Shown here piece by piece: positions 31,601 to 44,568 of a stretch of DNA of 64,000 nt. How positions within the stretch are numbered: position 1 is the stretch's first letter; each line of letters starts with the position of its first letter. Location of the stretch: the NCBI GenBank assembly GCA_050084985.1, contig JBITNC010000002.1, positions 28,086,001-28,150,000 of the forward strand, written 5' to 3'. The notes under the pieces are model-generated. The model saw only the letters and a program-made list of their open reading frames with translations, did not search any database and was not told where the DNA came from. Made by a program: the position numbers and the translations under genes. This DNA comes from Nageia nagi. Lineage: Eukaryota > Pinophyta.

Positions 31601-33396
31601 CACCGTTGGATGCATCAACGGAATCATGCGATTAAGAACTGTCTGGCAAAGAAAGGCCACACGAAATACTCCAATAAAATGTTTTTCAACTCTTGCAGCT
31701 AAGTTCTATATAATGTAATTTGTGACTTTTCAGAGAGCAATTTTTTGTACTTAAGAAACATAACTAGTACAGAGCTTAATCATTCAAAGAAAATCCAGCT
31801 GAGATCCCAACTCTCCTTGATTCCCCCAATTTGAAGATTTTAACTTGGTTCAAAGTACTCAAACCCATGCACAAGTTTGAAGAGAATTAAAGTGGATAGA
31901 GCCTCATTAAATGAAAATTAGTGACTTCAGAGAAGTCACATAAAATGACAACAGATTCACATTTCAGGTGATATGTTATTTTTTTTAAGGACAACTTGTT
32001 TCTTTTACTTGATAATAGGTTCATTAGATGGTCTTAGCTTGTCATTCCTCACTTAGTGTTGGTCATATTGGCTTTTGAATACATTAGTGTAAAACTATTA
32101 TTCTGTGTAAGATATATAAAGAAAGAGGTGAAGGATTGTTCCATCATGCAAAGCTTTGCAATAGAATAAATATGAATTTGTCAGCATCGAGCTCTGATTA
32201 AGCCATTACATATTTGACATTTCCAAAGTAGCAGGAAGCATGCATCCCTTGCACTCATTGCACCCCAGTAGATTTTAAATGTTGGAGGTGATCTCTATCT
32301 TCCTTTTAGTTGTTTCTATGCTTCTAGATTTGCTTTTAAGGTAAATTTTGTTTTCTAAAATTGCACTCTTATCTAAGGTTGTCTTTAACAAGAACTTTTC
32401 TCTAACATAGATATTAATTGCACCTGTTTTACCCAAACACCGTGCCTCCCTTTTTTTTTGACATCAATCTTCTATGAATCTCCCTAGAAGGGTATTTGGG
32501 AAGTTTGCCATATTCTTCTTGCTCATAATTTTTTTTAATTGGCTATTCAGTATGGATTTGTTGAAATTTGCATTATGTGGGTCATATCGTCCTATTTTTA
32601 TTTCTTAAAATGGTAAGTATTTGGTGCATGCAAATTTTGATTTGTAATATCTTTTTTGCTCAAATTTTCTGTCCTCATCTTGAAGATTCTTTTTCAAGAC
32701 ATAGTTTTCTTTTCTTGGATTTTGTGAGTTTGTTAATCCCCTTGATTGTCTTTTTAAAAATTCCTTGTCTGTAATAATGAGGCATAATCTTGTATGAATG
32801 CATTAAAATGGTTTTGGTCTCCTGTAACAGATCTACCAGTAGTGTCTTTTCTGTTCTAACTAATAATAAGTTTATAATGATTTCCTATAGAATTTCATTA
32901 CGCAAGTGTCCTATTAAACCGTTGCACCTCTGATTCTTTTTGGCAAGTGTAATTGTTTCCGTCTTCAACACTTCATTTTTTTGCTGTCATGTTTCCTTGG
33001 CATTGTTTTTTCTCTGTTACCCTTCTTGGTTACTTCCCTTTTACAATTAGACCTGCGATTCTGTTAGCAATGTACAGGGTATCTTCTCTGTTCATCTTTT
33101 TCACCTTCCAACTATAGTCTGAAGGGTCTATTAGGCCAGATTTTGTTCTGTGAAGGGTGATAGGCTAGGTTTTGTTCTCTGATGGGAGTTAGGCTGGGGA
33201 GAGTTGTAAAAAAGTCAAGTAGGCTTTTGAAGTTTCTTGAATTACTTTTTTGTTTATTTTACTTTGATTTACTTTGGTTTTATAGAAAACTTGAGGATTC
33301 ACTCTACTTGCATCTTTCTGAACATGTTCATTGTTTTTGTTTGACAGGTATGCCAAAGATTATAAAGAGAAAGAGAATCTAGCGCATAGGTACTAG
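28648..33396 (+). CDS. QCR8: Cytochrome bc1 complex subunit 8 (ubiquinone-binding protein QP-C), two exons
   Basis: Join 28648-28820 and 33348-33396. Exon 1 encodes MAKGAPPRLKAVVYTLSPFE then QKIMSGLWHDF...WLNAVCLLTPIVGTV; exon 2 encodes YAKDYKEKENLAHRY and a TAG stop. The total is 73 residues, close to the ~72 of Arabidopsis. Plant QCR8 has the same LKAVVYALSPFxQKIMxGLW start, one membrane helix (TPxVGTxxYA) and a charged EKLEHR tail. Exon 1 ends CTC|GTATGA, exon 2 starts after TTTGACAG|G; the split codon gives Ser (TC+G). The start context GAAATGGCG is good. The protein is a small inner-membrane subunit of complex III next to cytochrome b. No stop or shift is seen, so it is probably active. 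Reading through exon 1 into the intron would give only a false 70-residue frame. Confidence 0.9.
29139..29600. repeat. Two interleaved local duplications in the intron
   Basis: GGTTATCTCAATGTT followed by a CCCCTTTTGG block and GGAATCTGAA occurs at about 29150 and 29435. ATTAGGATTGAGAAGATTTC with TTGACCGAAATCAATGATTT occurs at about 29362 and 29548. The copies differ by a few bases. Confidence 0.85.
30130..30660 (+). pseudogene. Ty3/gypsy integrase relic in QCR8 intron
   Basis: Fragments in shifting frames: RDWGWSRTIQHN (equivalent to LGTxLxFSTAYH), QQTDGQTNSE and CTLGNLLRSYIGEHEGTWDQ (equivalent to PQTDGQTERVNRTLxxLLR...WD), then a C-terminal piece near 30580 (FEVGD-like GDLVLVY region, then FLKDGREVTRLK). 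TDGQT is diagnostic of gypsy integrase. Heavily decayed, same strand as QCR8. No LTR could be paired with it. Confidence 0.7.
30684..30706. repeat. (TA)n microsatellite in QCR8 intron
   Basis: About 11 TA units. Confidence 0.9.
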
Positions 33397-34769
33397 ATTT
33401 TTTGCATTAAGTTGTAGTGGTCCAAACATTGGTTGAAATCGTTTGATAAAAACATGCAGGATGGGGACTGCAGTGTTTGTCTTGATCAATGAAATGCAAT
33501 TCATGCTGATTAATTTCTTTATACTTGATAACAAAGATCATATTTTGAATATTCTTCTGCGTAGACTTGGAAATGGATATTTCTGACAAAATGGAATTAC
33601 AGGAAGTGCATTTTCCACATTGTTATTGTAGTATTTTGTGCTTTTCATTTGCTGGTTTGCCTATTATTATCTCTATTTTTATTTCTCATCCTGTTGGGGA
33701 AGTTTCTGTTTTCTACCATGTTCTGGGATTTTAGGGGGATGCATGTTAGCTTTTGTATGGTTGGAACTTTGGCTTTGCTTTGTGGTGTTGATATCATAAA
33801 TGGGAATATATAGGAAGCATCTATCATGTTAATTAGAATTTAGTGCTTGAAATGGTTATGGCTTATTTGACAGTGGCTCTTATGTCATTAATATGGATTC
33901 TTATAGAGAACATTTTGGACACATGTCAATGATTATGATTTATTTGAAAGTGGTTTTTATGTCCTTTATATTGACTCTCATAAATTATTGCAAGAAAGAC
34001 CCATCTAATGTTTGTGCTATAAGGATTCTTATAAAAGAAACATCAATCCAAATTTTTTAACATCATTGTTTATGGACAAAACTCTCTATTTATGTTGAAT
34101 GTTGCTCATTTGGAGTACTGTAAAAAGGGGTTAAAAAACCATCGTACAACCTAGGAAGTACATACAATGGTGTTGCAACTCCTTTGCCAGACGATGACCA
34201 ATGGACAGAAGACCTAAAGATGAAAACATTTAGTTTGTTACTCCAAACAAGATTAGTGCTATTCCATCACATGCCTTTTACAACACACACCTTCCAACCA
34301 TCTCACCACCTTCAATTGCCATGGTCTATGGACCTTTAATGACATTTGCTTCACCCTCCACCAAGCCCATCAAAAGTAACTAAGCTAGTAAATAATAAGT
34401 AAAGATTAAGATATAAAATTAGTATTGTTTATATAACGTTTATTCAATTATTTGATTTGGTTTTAATTATTTCTGAGAGGCCTTTCTACAATGGCAGTCA
34501 AGGGGGTGGGGAGTTAAAATGTTGTTCCAATTGATTTTATTAATTATTTTAAATATAAATTTAATAATATACCAATATTAATATAAATATGCATAAGTAT
34601 ATTAGTTGTATATAATTTTCATATATAAATATTAAATAATTCACACATCTTTGTTGATATGTTTACATCTTTGTTTATACAATGCATTTGTTATTTTAAA
34701 TATGTAATTAAATTGTTACTGTTCATATAATACAATGCATTCATTATTTTTAATACATCCGTTTGTGTA
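33397..34769. other. QCR8 3' flank, no further gene seen
   Basis: The first few hundred bases should be 3' UTR; no strong AATAAA was picked. A degenerate 78-bp duplication lies at 33853-33990 (CTTATTTGACAGTGG / TTTATTTGAAAGTGG). Around 34140-34380 is a slightly GC-richer piece (CTCACCACCTTCAATTGCC) with no frame I recognise. Confidence 0.45.
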
Positions 34770-35165
34770 TTCAAATAAATATATTTAAATGCATTGGTTG
34801 TTTTAAATTTATTTACTTGTATTAAATTTATACATTTGTTGTAAACATTAATTTCAAATTATTATATTATCAACTATGAAACAATTTATAATCTATATTA
34901 TTGATAATATAATAATTTTAAGAAATAGTTTCTAAATTATTTAAGAATATATTTATTATTCAAATAAATATATTTAAATGCATTGGTTGTTTTAAATTTA
35001 TTTACTTGTTTTAAATTTATACATTTGTTGTTTTAAATTGTTTATATACATTTGTTATAAACATTAATTTCTAAATTATTATATTATCAAGAGCGAAACA
35101 ATTTATAATCTATATTATTGATAATATAATAATTTTAAGAAATAGTTTCTAAATTATTTAGGAAT
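34770..35165. repeat. 189-bp tandem duplication
   Basis: TCAAATAAATATATTTAAAT starts at 34771 and again at 34960. Both copies run through TTTATTTACTTGT, ACAATTTATAATCTATATTA and TTTTAAGAAATAGTTTCTAA. The second copy has an extra TTGTTTTAAATTGTTTATAT insertion. Extremely AT-rich, no coding. Confidence 0.88.
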
Positions 35166-37180
35166 GATATTTGTCGGCTTTGTTTGATATATAAGGGATT
35201 ATATCAAAGTTAGTCTTTATCTTTGACTCTTGATCTTTCTTTTTTTCATTTTTTTTTACTTTGATATTCAATCAAAGAGATTAAATGTAAGCCAACTTGG
35301 GATGGTTTGGGGATTTGTTTTGATTATTGTGAATCTTTGATAAGTGGTTAAATTTTATGTTCTTTGTTTAATCAATCAAAATAAGAATATATTATTCTGA
35401 TTAGTGTGATTTTTGATAAATGGTTTAGTCTTATATTTTCTATTTAATCAATGGAAATAAAAAGACATAAATTGATAATTGATAAGAATTGACATGATAT
35501 GAAACAAAATAAAAGATCTAATGGCTAAATATTTGAAGGTTTTTTGGTGTAGTTTTGTGGTTGTTGAAATTGTTGGAACTTAAAGTAATTGCTATAGATA
35601 CTAAGACGTTCAAATTAGAGTAACTAAAAAGATAAAAAATTAAACTCTATGAATCAAATATTTACAAAAAGCAAAATGTAAGTTTGATATATTAATAATT
35701 AATTAAGATGACATGATCGAAGCAAATGGTGAGGGCTCTTTAATAAATGAAGTTTTGATAATTTACTATATTCTTGAGCTCAATTAAAACATTTTTACAA
35801 CCTATTTGCGTAAAACAAACTCAAATTATGAACTTTTTCAAAAAGAGAATCAACTCATTAATTATATAATTAAACATCTATTATAAAAATTAGAAACTCT
35901 TATATTAGAATACTAATTAATATATAACATATTGATAAGCTAGATAATTAAAATTAAGGAAGGTTACATTTTAAGTACATACATTTAGTTGTCATTAAAC
36001 TATGAGTAAAGATCAAAGTTGAACAAATGTTTTTATTTCAAGGAAGTTGAAAAAATGCCTTCATTAGAAGAAAAATGCTTAAAACATGGTTAGAAATTGT
36101 ATGAGTAAATTTGAATTGTTTAGAATATCCTTTAGGATAGCATATACTTAAAACCATTTCTAATCTTGAAAATTCAATGCTCATTGATGAAAATGTGGTA
36201 TGATGATGACTAGAGGATTAGGCATGTAGATGGGTTGAGAAGTGTGAAATTCTACTTTAAAATCAAGTCTAGAAGAAATGATGCAATAGTCTAATAGATA
36301 TAATTGTACTTTTAGATGACACTTGAAGAGTTTCCTGTAAGACAAACATAATATATTCATAATTTTTATGCAATTGGTATGATATTCCTTGAAGATTGTT
36401 GTGATGTTGATGATAGTGTATTTGATAGTGTGAAAAACATTGCAACATTTTTAGAAAAGATATTATGGTGTTTTTGTATAGTTACGTTTTTGACAAAAAA
36501 AACTATATAGACATGTATGCATTCCCTTTTTGGGGTATGTGTGATAAATCTCTTTTTGGAACACAACTTAAAAGATAAATGAAATATAAAGTATACAAGG
36601 TTCATATATAATACTTTTGGAATGGATAATGTTCATCGGGTTTGAGAAAACATTTAACTTCCAAAATAGTTAATTTGCATACTTTGCATTCAATTTTCTT
36701 CTATGACATAAGTGTCAATCAAATTTGTTTTAATTTTCTCATTATGTGCTCTATTTGTGTTATTATTCATTTGATTTTCTATAGGATTATCTCCACTTTA
36801 GAATTCCCTTTGGTTAACTTTCTTGTTATATTCTTTTGTATTATCATATGATAAGTTCTTAAGTGTATAATTGCATGAATTCTTTTTTCATTAAAATTCT
36901 CCAAGTGTTGAAATCTAGTTCTTTAAACATACTCATCTTTAATTATTTCTACAAGATAAAAATTACAAAGTTAATTTTTAAACATAATAAGGTTGAGGCT
37001 TTTCAAAAGGATCTATAAGATGGATTCAACTCATCTCCTACACTTTTATCCTGAATAACTCATTTATGTTATGATTTCACCTCACAATTATCTACCTACA
37101 TCAATAGACATTGTTGTGAAAAGTCTATTACGCTTGACCATCCAAAAATAAATAACATTTGAACCTCAAATTGACAGAAA
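35166..37180. other. AT-rich intergenic DNA, no gene seen
   Basis: Short frames at 36366-36605 and 36642-36851 have no domain. Two similar phrases (GATAAGTGGTTAAATTTTAT, 35339; GATAAATGGTTTAGTCTTAT, 35413) hint at another small duplication. Confidence 0.5.
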
Positions 37181-37199
37181 TAATTGGAATTATTATCAA

Positions 37200-37570
37200 A
37201 TAAATCATTATGTATCTCGTCTAGATATGGAGGATACTTTACAATACATGATATTTTCACTTATCCAAAATAATATTTTCTCTATAGATAGAATATTAAG
37301 GATTGAATTAAGAGGTTATTAAAAGGGAAGGCCAAATAGATGAAAGGATGTCAAGCACAAATTTTAAAAACTCAAATCTCTATCCTTGACCCTCACATCC
37401 AAAACCTTTTTAACACATCTTTTAAAGAAGGATTCTCTAAATAGTGGGTTATAAGTTCAATCATTCCTATATACAAAATTAGGGACAAAAATAACTCATC
37501 AAAATAGAACTATTGTGATATGTTATTTATAGCCTACATGATATTGAATCACCATCTAAGCTTATCAAGA
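37200..37570 (+). pseudogene. LINE reverse-transcriptase fragment
   Basis: One frame reads GCQAQILKTQISILDPHIQN, LFNTSFKEGFSK, stop, WVISSIIPIYKIRDKNNSSK, stop, NYCDMLF. This matches the early palm region of plant non-LTR RT (dGyqaEilK...LFNxxxxxGFPxxWxxxxIxPIxKxGDxxNPSNYR). Two stops replace expected codons. Only about 100 residues are left. Confidence 0.65.
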
Positions 37571-38440
37571 TAATATATCTTTGACATGTTTCATTAACCT
37601 TGTAATCATTACATTAGATCTATTATTTTTTTCACAAAATGTGTTATACCAAGGATGCTTGCTTGCCTTTAATAGGATAGCAAATAATGTGATAAATTCC
37701 ATAAGAGTGACATAATAAAAAACTACATTTATAGAAATATTTTAGATAATCATACTTGTGTGTTTTGATTTCCATATGTGAAGCTTAATTTCTTTTCTTT
37801 TCTTTCTTCTATCTTTATTTATCGTTCATTAGACATACTAGCCAACCTTGGCCTATTTTAAGAGGAGCTTTCAATATAGGAGGAGAAGTCTCCAGAAGCC
37901 CTAGTTAGAAGAGCAACCAAAGATATCTCCAATGAAGCAAATGCCCCACCCATTCACAAAAGGAGACTTTTGCACCTCCACTCTTGGAGACTCGTGACTC
38001 CCACATTTGATTTACAAGACCACTCTCTACAAGGATCCTATTTCATAATTTTGCTTTATTGCTTCGATCCTCCTAACATTCAGAAAATTATCCTTTGGTG
38101 TTATCATGTGCTTCACGAAGCCTTTCTCCTCATACGATATTGCATACTTCACCTTAGTAATCAGGGGCACACATTTCTATTCTTCACATGATGTGGCTTA
38201 TCTATATGTAGGCTGGCATCGTACAACATGTTTAATTAGAAGGTGGTGTGGATTCAATGACCATCTTGATGCATGTCTCTTCATGATGGTAGATTGGCTC
38301 ATGCGGAGGTGGAATGGATTTTTAAGATCATCATGGTGAGCAAGGTCATGCACCTCCTACTCTTTTAATCCCCCCTCCCCCCTAACTATTTCATTCATGT
38401 TTGTTTTTCTTTTTGGTTCATCTTTGCTTGTTGATTTTAT
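37571..38440. other. Stretch before ORF-family copy 1, no clear gene
   Basis: Overlapping short frames at 37970-38339 in two phases have no recognised domain. They may be the upstream part of the repeated ORF unit, since the strand and spacing fit, but similarity to the other copies is not visible. Confidence 0.35.
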
Positions 38441-39660
38441 GACTATAGGTCATATGGAACTGACTTTTGTTGAGGTTAAGAAAGAGATGAAATAAAATCT
38501 AAAGAAGGGAGGGTTATGGGATTTCCTTAAGAAATTCCCATCCACAAACTTGGAGATAGGAATTGCTTTGGCCAAATTGTGGCAAAAAGGCAAAACCTTT
38601 ATAAATTATCTTAAATTCAAAGTGGTTGTTGAGCTTCTAAAGGGGATTTTTTGACTCAAAGCAATAAGGAAGAATTTGAACATAGGGAAACACTCATTGA
38701 AAAATGATATAGAACTCTTTTGCAATATGGAAGCCATTTTGATTTCGCAATTGGTACGCTTCTCTCATGGTATTCAACGAGCTTCCATGCTTGAGCTATG
38801 GGGGAAGGTGATGTTTATTACTATGCAGTTCTTCATTATGGATGGAAGCTAAGATGTTGTGAGGAGCTCTCATTTTTCTTTTCTCAACCATAAAAAGGGC
38901 CACCAGCTTTTGAACATTCCTCTCTTCCTAATGAATTTGTTGGAGAAATCGATGAACTTTTTTCAACGAGGGAATCTAGCCACCTTGGACACATGCAGGG
39001 CTTCTTACCTTGCTTATTCATCACTTGCATCATAAGAAAATGATGACTGGAGGTAGTAGACCCCCTAGGAAACTCAGTTCCTATTCCTTATTATGGGGGC
39101 CTGAAAATCAAAGTCAAAAGAAATTCTGAAGCTCAAAGGCCTAGTGAAGGTGGAGCCTAAAATACATACCATAGAATCCTTAGATTCAAAGATAGGGTTG
39201 GATGATGAAGATGAGTCTTCATGTAATAAGGATCCCTCCTTTTCTGAGTGGTGAAACTGGGTAAAGATGTAGTTAGGAAAAAGATGAAACTAGTTGAATG
39301 GAGGAGGCTACATAGAAGAAAAGGGAATGAAATATCGATAATGTTCACCATCACTCCAAATAGAGGAAGAGAGATACCTTGAAAAAAATAGTGATTAACA
39401 GCTATGAGGAATCAAAGGATTTATCCTCAAAATGCTTGAAAGGGAAAGAAGTTAGGGAGACCTCCTCAGGCAAGAAGAACAAGGTGAAGTTAAAGTTAGG
39501 AGCTACTACCATATGAAGAATCTGTAAGAAACCATCATTGTTCTCTTGGCCACCACTAAATTCATTGCCTTGGTATTCTCAGACTTGAAGAAAAAGATCA
39601 TGGAGAAGGGTCTCCCTTGAGAAAACCACAAACAAAGAGGGCCTAATGTGTTAGTTTTAT
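38440..39660 (+). pseudogene. Unclassified repeated ORF family, copy 1
   Basis: A protein-like frame with few stops: ELTFVEVKKEMK, GLWDFLKKFPSTNLEIGIAL, AKLWQKGKTFINYLKFKVVV, LVRFSHGIQRASMLELWGKV, then HFSFLNH...LLNIPLFLMNLLEKSMNF, followed by an acidic tail (DDEDESSCNKDPSFSEW) and a basic part. The same order is seen in copies 2 and 3 in this window. I do not recognise a known domain; it is not gag, pol or a standard LINE ORF. About 200 bases later the sequence ends near 39869 with TTTGTTAATAATATAAAAAA, like a retroposon tail. Confidence 0.5.
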
Positions 39661-42600
39661 CAAAAACTCTATTTGTATTTTACTTTTTGGGGACAAGGTC
39701 CCATCCTTTTGTTGTTAGCCACTTTTATGGCTTTGTTCTAGTTTTCGTAGATCATCATATACTTATGTTTTTGTAAGTTTTGCTATGATCTAGGATAATA
39801 TTTCCAATCAGATTCTTAAATTGTAAAGGGAAGGGGTCATCAAAACCTCACTTTGTTAATAATATAAAAAAATGAAAATTAAATCTAATATAATATTAAA
39901 ATTGAAATTAAATCTAATTAAATTGGAAAATATAAATTTAAAACCATAAAACATTAGGAATTTGTGGACTCATCCACATATGTCATGCTTTTTCACAACA
40001 CCCTTTTTCAAATATATGTTAAGTACAACAACCTTGTTTATGTTCCTATGTTGATGGAATATGAAGAAGATTAGAAAGGATGTTTGGTCCGTCATCTCCA
40101 ACCCGCAATCAGATGGATGATTTGAGGGAAAAATCCCAATTTATCAATAGCATGCTTGTCATATCACTTCATTAGATTGATTAGTGGAATGCCAATAACT
40201 TCTTAGGATGTTAAAAGAGATAACACTTTATTTTGGTGGAAGTAATTCCTTAATCCATTCTGCTCGTCCCTATGCATCAATATCACATTGATGAGAGATG
40301 TATTTTGCGAAATATCATACATACAAGGAAAATGTATACTAAGTTAGGGTTTATCATGCATAAGCATATTAGGGTTTTTTTTCACTTTTTCATCCAAGTT
40401 AAAAATAATTTAGATGAATTTACCCTAAATTCAATAAATTTATTCAACCAGATTTATCAAAGTGGATGATGATCATGTGATCATTTCTGCTACCTTGGAA
40501 TTATGACATTACTAGATAGGCTCTTTTAACATTGTTGAATATTCACTAGCCTTTCTTTTGATAATATACTCTAGTTTGTATAGCTTTTTATGTCAATCCA
40601 TAGGGTTCTCAAACCCTACCACATTTTCTTCTTATTGGATTATACCCTTGAGTCTCATTGATCTATTTTTGATCACCCATGGACATTAATACATTTTCCT
40701 TTCTTTCTATATATATATATATATATCACAAATCTAGACAAGTATGTTATTAGTGTAGCATAAAGTCAAAAAATTGTATATGAGAATGAACATGATATCT
40801 TTTTTAGAAATGTTGTAAACTCAATAAGATCTTAATTAAATGCCAAAATTAACATTAGTATCAACTTTCAAATTATCAGTAGATGAATGGTTGGTTTCTT
40901 CAATAGTTGATGTAAAGAATCAAATGAGTAAAAGATTACTTTCTTGATCATTAGTTGACATGAAGATTCTAATGGGTGAAAGTCTTATGTTGAGAGGAGT
41001 TTGGGTGACCTTGGGAAGGTATGTAAAATTTCATCTCTATACTCTATTGTTTCCCAAGGATAATAATTGTCTTGATGTAATAAGTATTTTGTAAAAAATT
41101 TACATTGTGTAATAAGGACTTAACAAGTCCTTGGAAAAATGCTTGCAATAGAGGATAATTTCTTACAAGTGTGACACCATCTAAGTAGGGTGTGTAATTA
41201 CCCTTACGATTGGAAGTGGGTGAAATGATCAAGAGAAACAATTATCAAGGTAACATGTGAATGCCCCTTAAATGCTTTTGATACTTATCACTTTCGAGAG
41301 GTACAAAGCCAAATATCGTGAGCAAAGATACTTGAAGAAGGTAGTAAGTGATCTTCCTCAACTCTTATATATACAAGTAATATCTCTCTTGCAATTATTC
41401 TAAGGAAATTGAAATATGAAATATATTTTTGTCTCCATATTTTAGAGAGGTACAATATATGTGGGAATATTGTAGTTAGTCTTAGGTTGTTGTTGGTTGA
41501 AACTATTCTCATTTGATAAAGTGGAATCCCAAGGCTATGATTTCATTGATGTTGGAGATAGATGGTAGATGTTTTTATGCAAATTATGTGGGAAGTGCAT
41601 GGAATGAATGACCATTATTGGACCAATATATTATGGAGTAGAGATTCAAGTGACTTGAATTTATAAATGACGTATACTTATAATCATCCCTTATAGGGAA
41701 GGATATCAAGGGAGAATAATATGAGTACCTATGGAACTAGATTTGGTTTATGGAGATGTTGATCAATTAGAGAATGAGATTTATCTCCAAAAATGGATCT
41801 CATCATGAATCTAAAGGATTCATTGAAGCAACTCTTTCTATAGAGAAAAAGGCTATTACAAGTATTAGACCTTATTCTATGAGATGAAAAATAAGCTTAA
41901 AGAAGCTTTAGTGATGAGAGGTTGATCCTAAAATTGAGCTTGGAAAATACAATGGAGATTGATTTGCTTGCAACAACTCTTATACTTGAGGAGGATGTTT
42001 TGATCCACATAATATGTGTCCAATTTGTAGGACCCAAAATTTGGCTTCTATACCTTAACTCCATAAAGACTTTAATATTTTCTTATGTAATCAAAAAGTT
42101 TTGTCTTCTAGGGAATAAATTGAACATGTGTCTGAAAGCATATTTTTTACCAAGTTGATATAAGGACATGGGCTAGGATCAAAATATGAACCCATATATT
42201 TAATCCTTGAATATTTGTAATTTAAATAGGCTTACATTTGTAGGTAAAAGAAGATTTTCCACATAGATAATTTATAGAAGCATTCAAGATCATATTCTTA
42301 TGGTATATTGATGTTGGCCTTAAGTTTTTAAATATGAAAAAACCAAGTGAGAGTACCCAATTATGTTGGAAAGCTCTCATGAATGCGAGAAAGAGAAGTG
42401 CACCCTTAATGAAAAGTTATTTTGTCACTATGGAATGATTTAGAAAATAAATCTCCACATGACAATGTTGTTGAGTGAAGTCTTGAAGCTTATCAATGTA
42501 AATTTAGATGTTTGGTGAGAGTAAGCATCCCTAGTTCACATTGGAGATTCTTCAAACCTCCTTATGAGCTAAATTCTCATAAATTTTCATGATAATTGTA

Positions 42601-44160
42601 ATAAGGATTTTAATGGTAATGATATCACATAAGCTTTAAAATAACATATCTAAGTACTTTCTTAAATAGATTTATAAACTTTGTAAAACAAGAAAAGACT
42701 TTAGAAGAAAACAACTTAGCCTTTTCCATCATAGTTTGAAGAGTAAAGATGTGATAGATAGTTTTTGTATCTTTACTAAATCTTGTTTGCTCTGCTAGTT
42801 GAAGGTACACTATGGTAATTGTTCAACGAGCTTCATCTACAAAAATATGTGTCTAATAAGAATGATGTTGTAGTTATTTGTTTCTAAGCTATCCCCTGAT
42901 TGATGAATGACATGGATGATGTGACATGATCACAAGCTAGGGAAGTTGGAAATAGTGCAAAAAATCTCATTCAATGGCATAAATAGGTTATAAGGGTAAT
43001 TAATAGGATAATTTTATATGATTAATTATATATATGAAAATTTCTATGTTTGCAAAACATTTTTTATATTGTTTACTACTTATTGCATATTCTATTTTTG
43101 ACATTGCATATATTTTAATGTAATATTAAAATGAATATTGTAATATACTTGTGTAGGTTTTTATCTTATAATTTGTGAAGTCTAATAGACTTAAAATATC
43201 TAGTTCACTTTTTGGTGTGTAAAATACTTTATGTTTGAATGCACAAGGAGAAAAATAATGATATTACTTCAATCAAGGCTTGTCATTATAATTTTTTAAA
43301 AACCCATGATTTAATTCTTCAACAAGAGTAGGATTGCACTCATGAAGTTATCTTTCACATATTTATTCAAACTTTGAAATAGAATCACATTTGGTTCTTA
43401 GAGTGATATTATTATCTGTTAGATAAGTATGTGAAAAATTAGGTTAAGTCATAGTAATTTTGAATGGGATAGATTCTAATATTGGAAGACTTGGATAGTT
43501 TGATGGTTATATCATAGCTTAAGGTCTATCATAGTTTTCCAAGAACAAAATGCTAAATTTAAATAACAATTAATTTGTAACTAAATAAATCAAATGAGGG
43601 AATATTAAGGTTATTTATTTCGTAAAGTAAGGTTGTAATTTTGTTGACTTTATTAAATTATTTTTCATCATGATTTTATTGATTAATGCATGTAAGATTT
43701 AAATTGTGATTTTGCTTTTGAGATGATAGTATGTTATTTCAGCTTTTTAATAATAAAAAAATAAGCATTTTTAGTACCATTAATGCCTCTGTTCAAAAAT
43801 AGTGGTTGCTATTGATTCTTTTAATATTATATTAATAATTTTATGTTTAACTTGTAATATGTAATTGATGATCAAGCAATCTTTTCTACTATGCTATATA
43901 GAACATCTCATGAACTAGCTGATTGTATAAATGATTGAATGTTTCTATCAAAACCCTAGTTTAGCATGATTAATCCAAAAGATAATTTATAACAACATGT
44001 GTTAGAAACATTAGATCAAGGTACACAAGTACTCTTATTGAAATATCATTACTTTCTACCCTAGGTAACTTATGATTAGTATTTGTTTCATAAAATTGAA
44101 TTTTTTAGATCCATTGCCTCTAATAATTTATTTATCTTTTATTTTTAGGTAGAATAGCTT
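39661..44160. other. Long AT-rich stretch, no gene recognised
   Basis: 3' tail of ORF-family copy 1 to about 39869, then 4.3 kb without recognised genes. Small frames at 40272-40469, 41044-41241, 41922-42158 and 42625-42810 show no domain. A (TA)n tract lies at about 40712-40727. Likely old, decayed repeats. Confidence 0.5.
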
Positions 44161-44164
44161 TTGT

Positions 44165-44568
44165 GAATTATTATATTGCATTTGCATTGATTTATCATAA
44201 CATATGCGAAGTAGAATTTTATAAAAATTGATAATTTTTTAATCAATTTTAATGTATATTATGAGTTTAAATTATGTCATGTTCAACATGGACTAGAAGG
44301 AGATTGCTAATCACTCGAAATGAGCATTGTTGGTTCTTGCGAAAAAAAAACATTAATAAGTGGATTATGAATAATACAATAGGTAAAATGCTACAAGGAG
44401 TACCTTAATAAATGGAAGAGTAAGGGTAATGCAATCTAAGTGAAAATAATTTGTATAATGCAAATGGAATATTACTTTAGAAGCTGAATTAGTGAAAATA
44501 TAGTTCCCTTTGACTATTTGTCTAACCTAGGATGTATGATATTGGAGCATTTTCAAATTTAAGAAATC
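44165..44568. repeat. Left arm of a ~400-bp inverted repeat
   Basis: GACTAGAAGGAGATTGCTAA and CTAACCTAGGATGTATGATA here are found as reverse complements at about 46580 and 46350. Many intervening blocks match in order (AAGTGGATTATGAATAATAC, TACTTTAGAAGCT, GAAAATATAGTTCCC). By eye the identity is roughly 80%. Confidence 0.88.

Larger units (their letters stand above)
28821..33347 (+). other. QCR8 intron (4,527 bp)
   Basis: GT-AG intron bounded by GTATGA and TTGACAG, with a T-rich tract before the acceptor. It contains local duplications (29139-29600), a gypsy integrase relic (30130-30660), a TA microsatellite (30684-30706), and U-rich filler. A frame at 31359-31718 has no recognised domain. 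Intron size far above the angiosperm norm for this gene suggests a large genome. Confidence 0.85.

Noticed and set aside
31359-31718. 119-residue frame in the QCR8 intron as a separate gene
   Set aside because: No domain, no start context or splice signals, and AT-rich composition like the rest of the intron.
36366-36851. Small frames as hypothetical genes
   Set aside because: Opposite-strand short frames in AT-rich DNA with no domain, codon bias or splice context.
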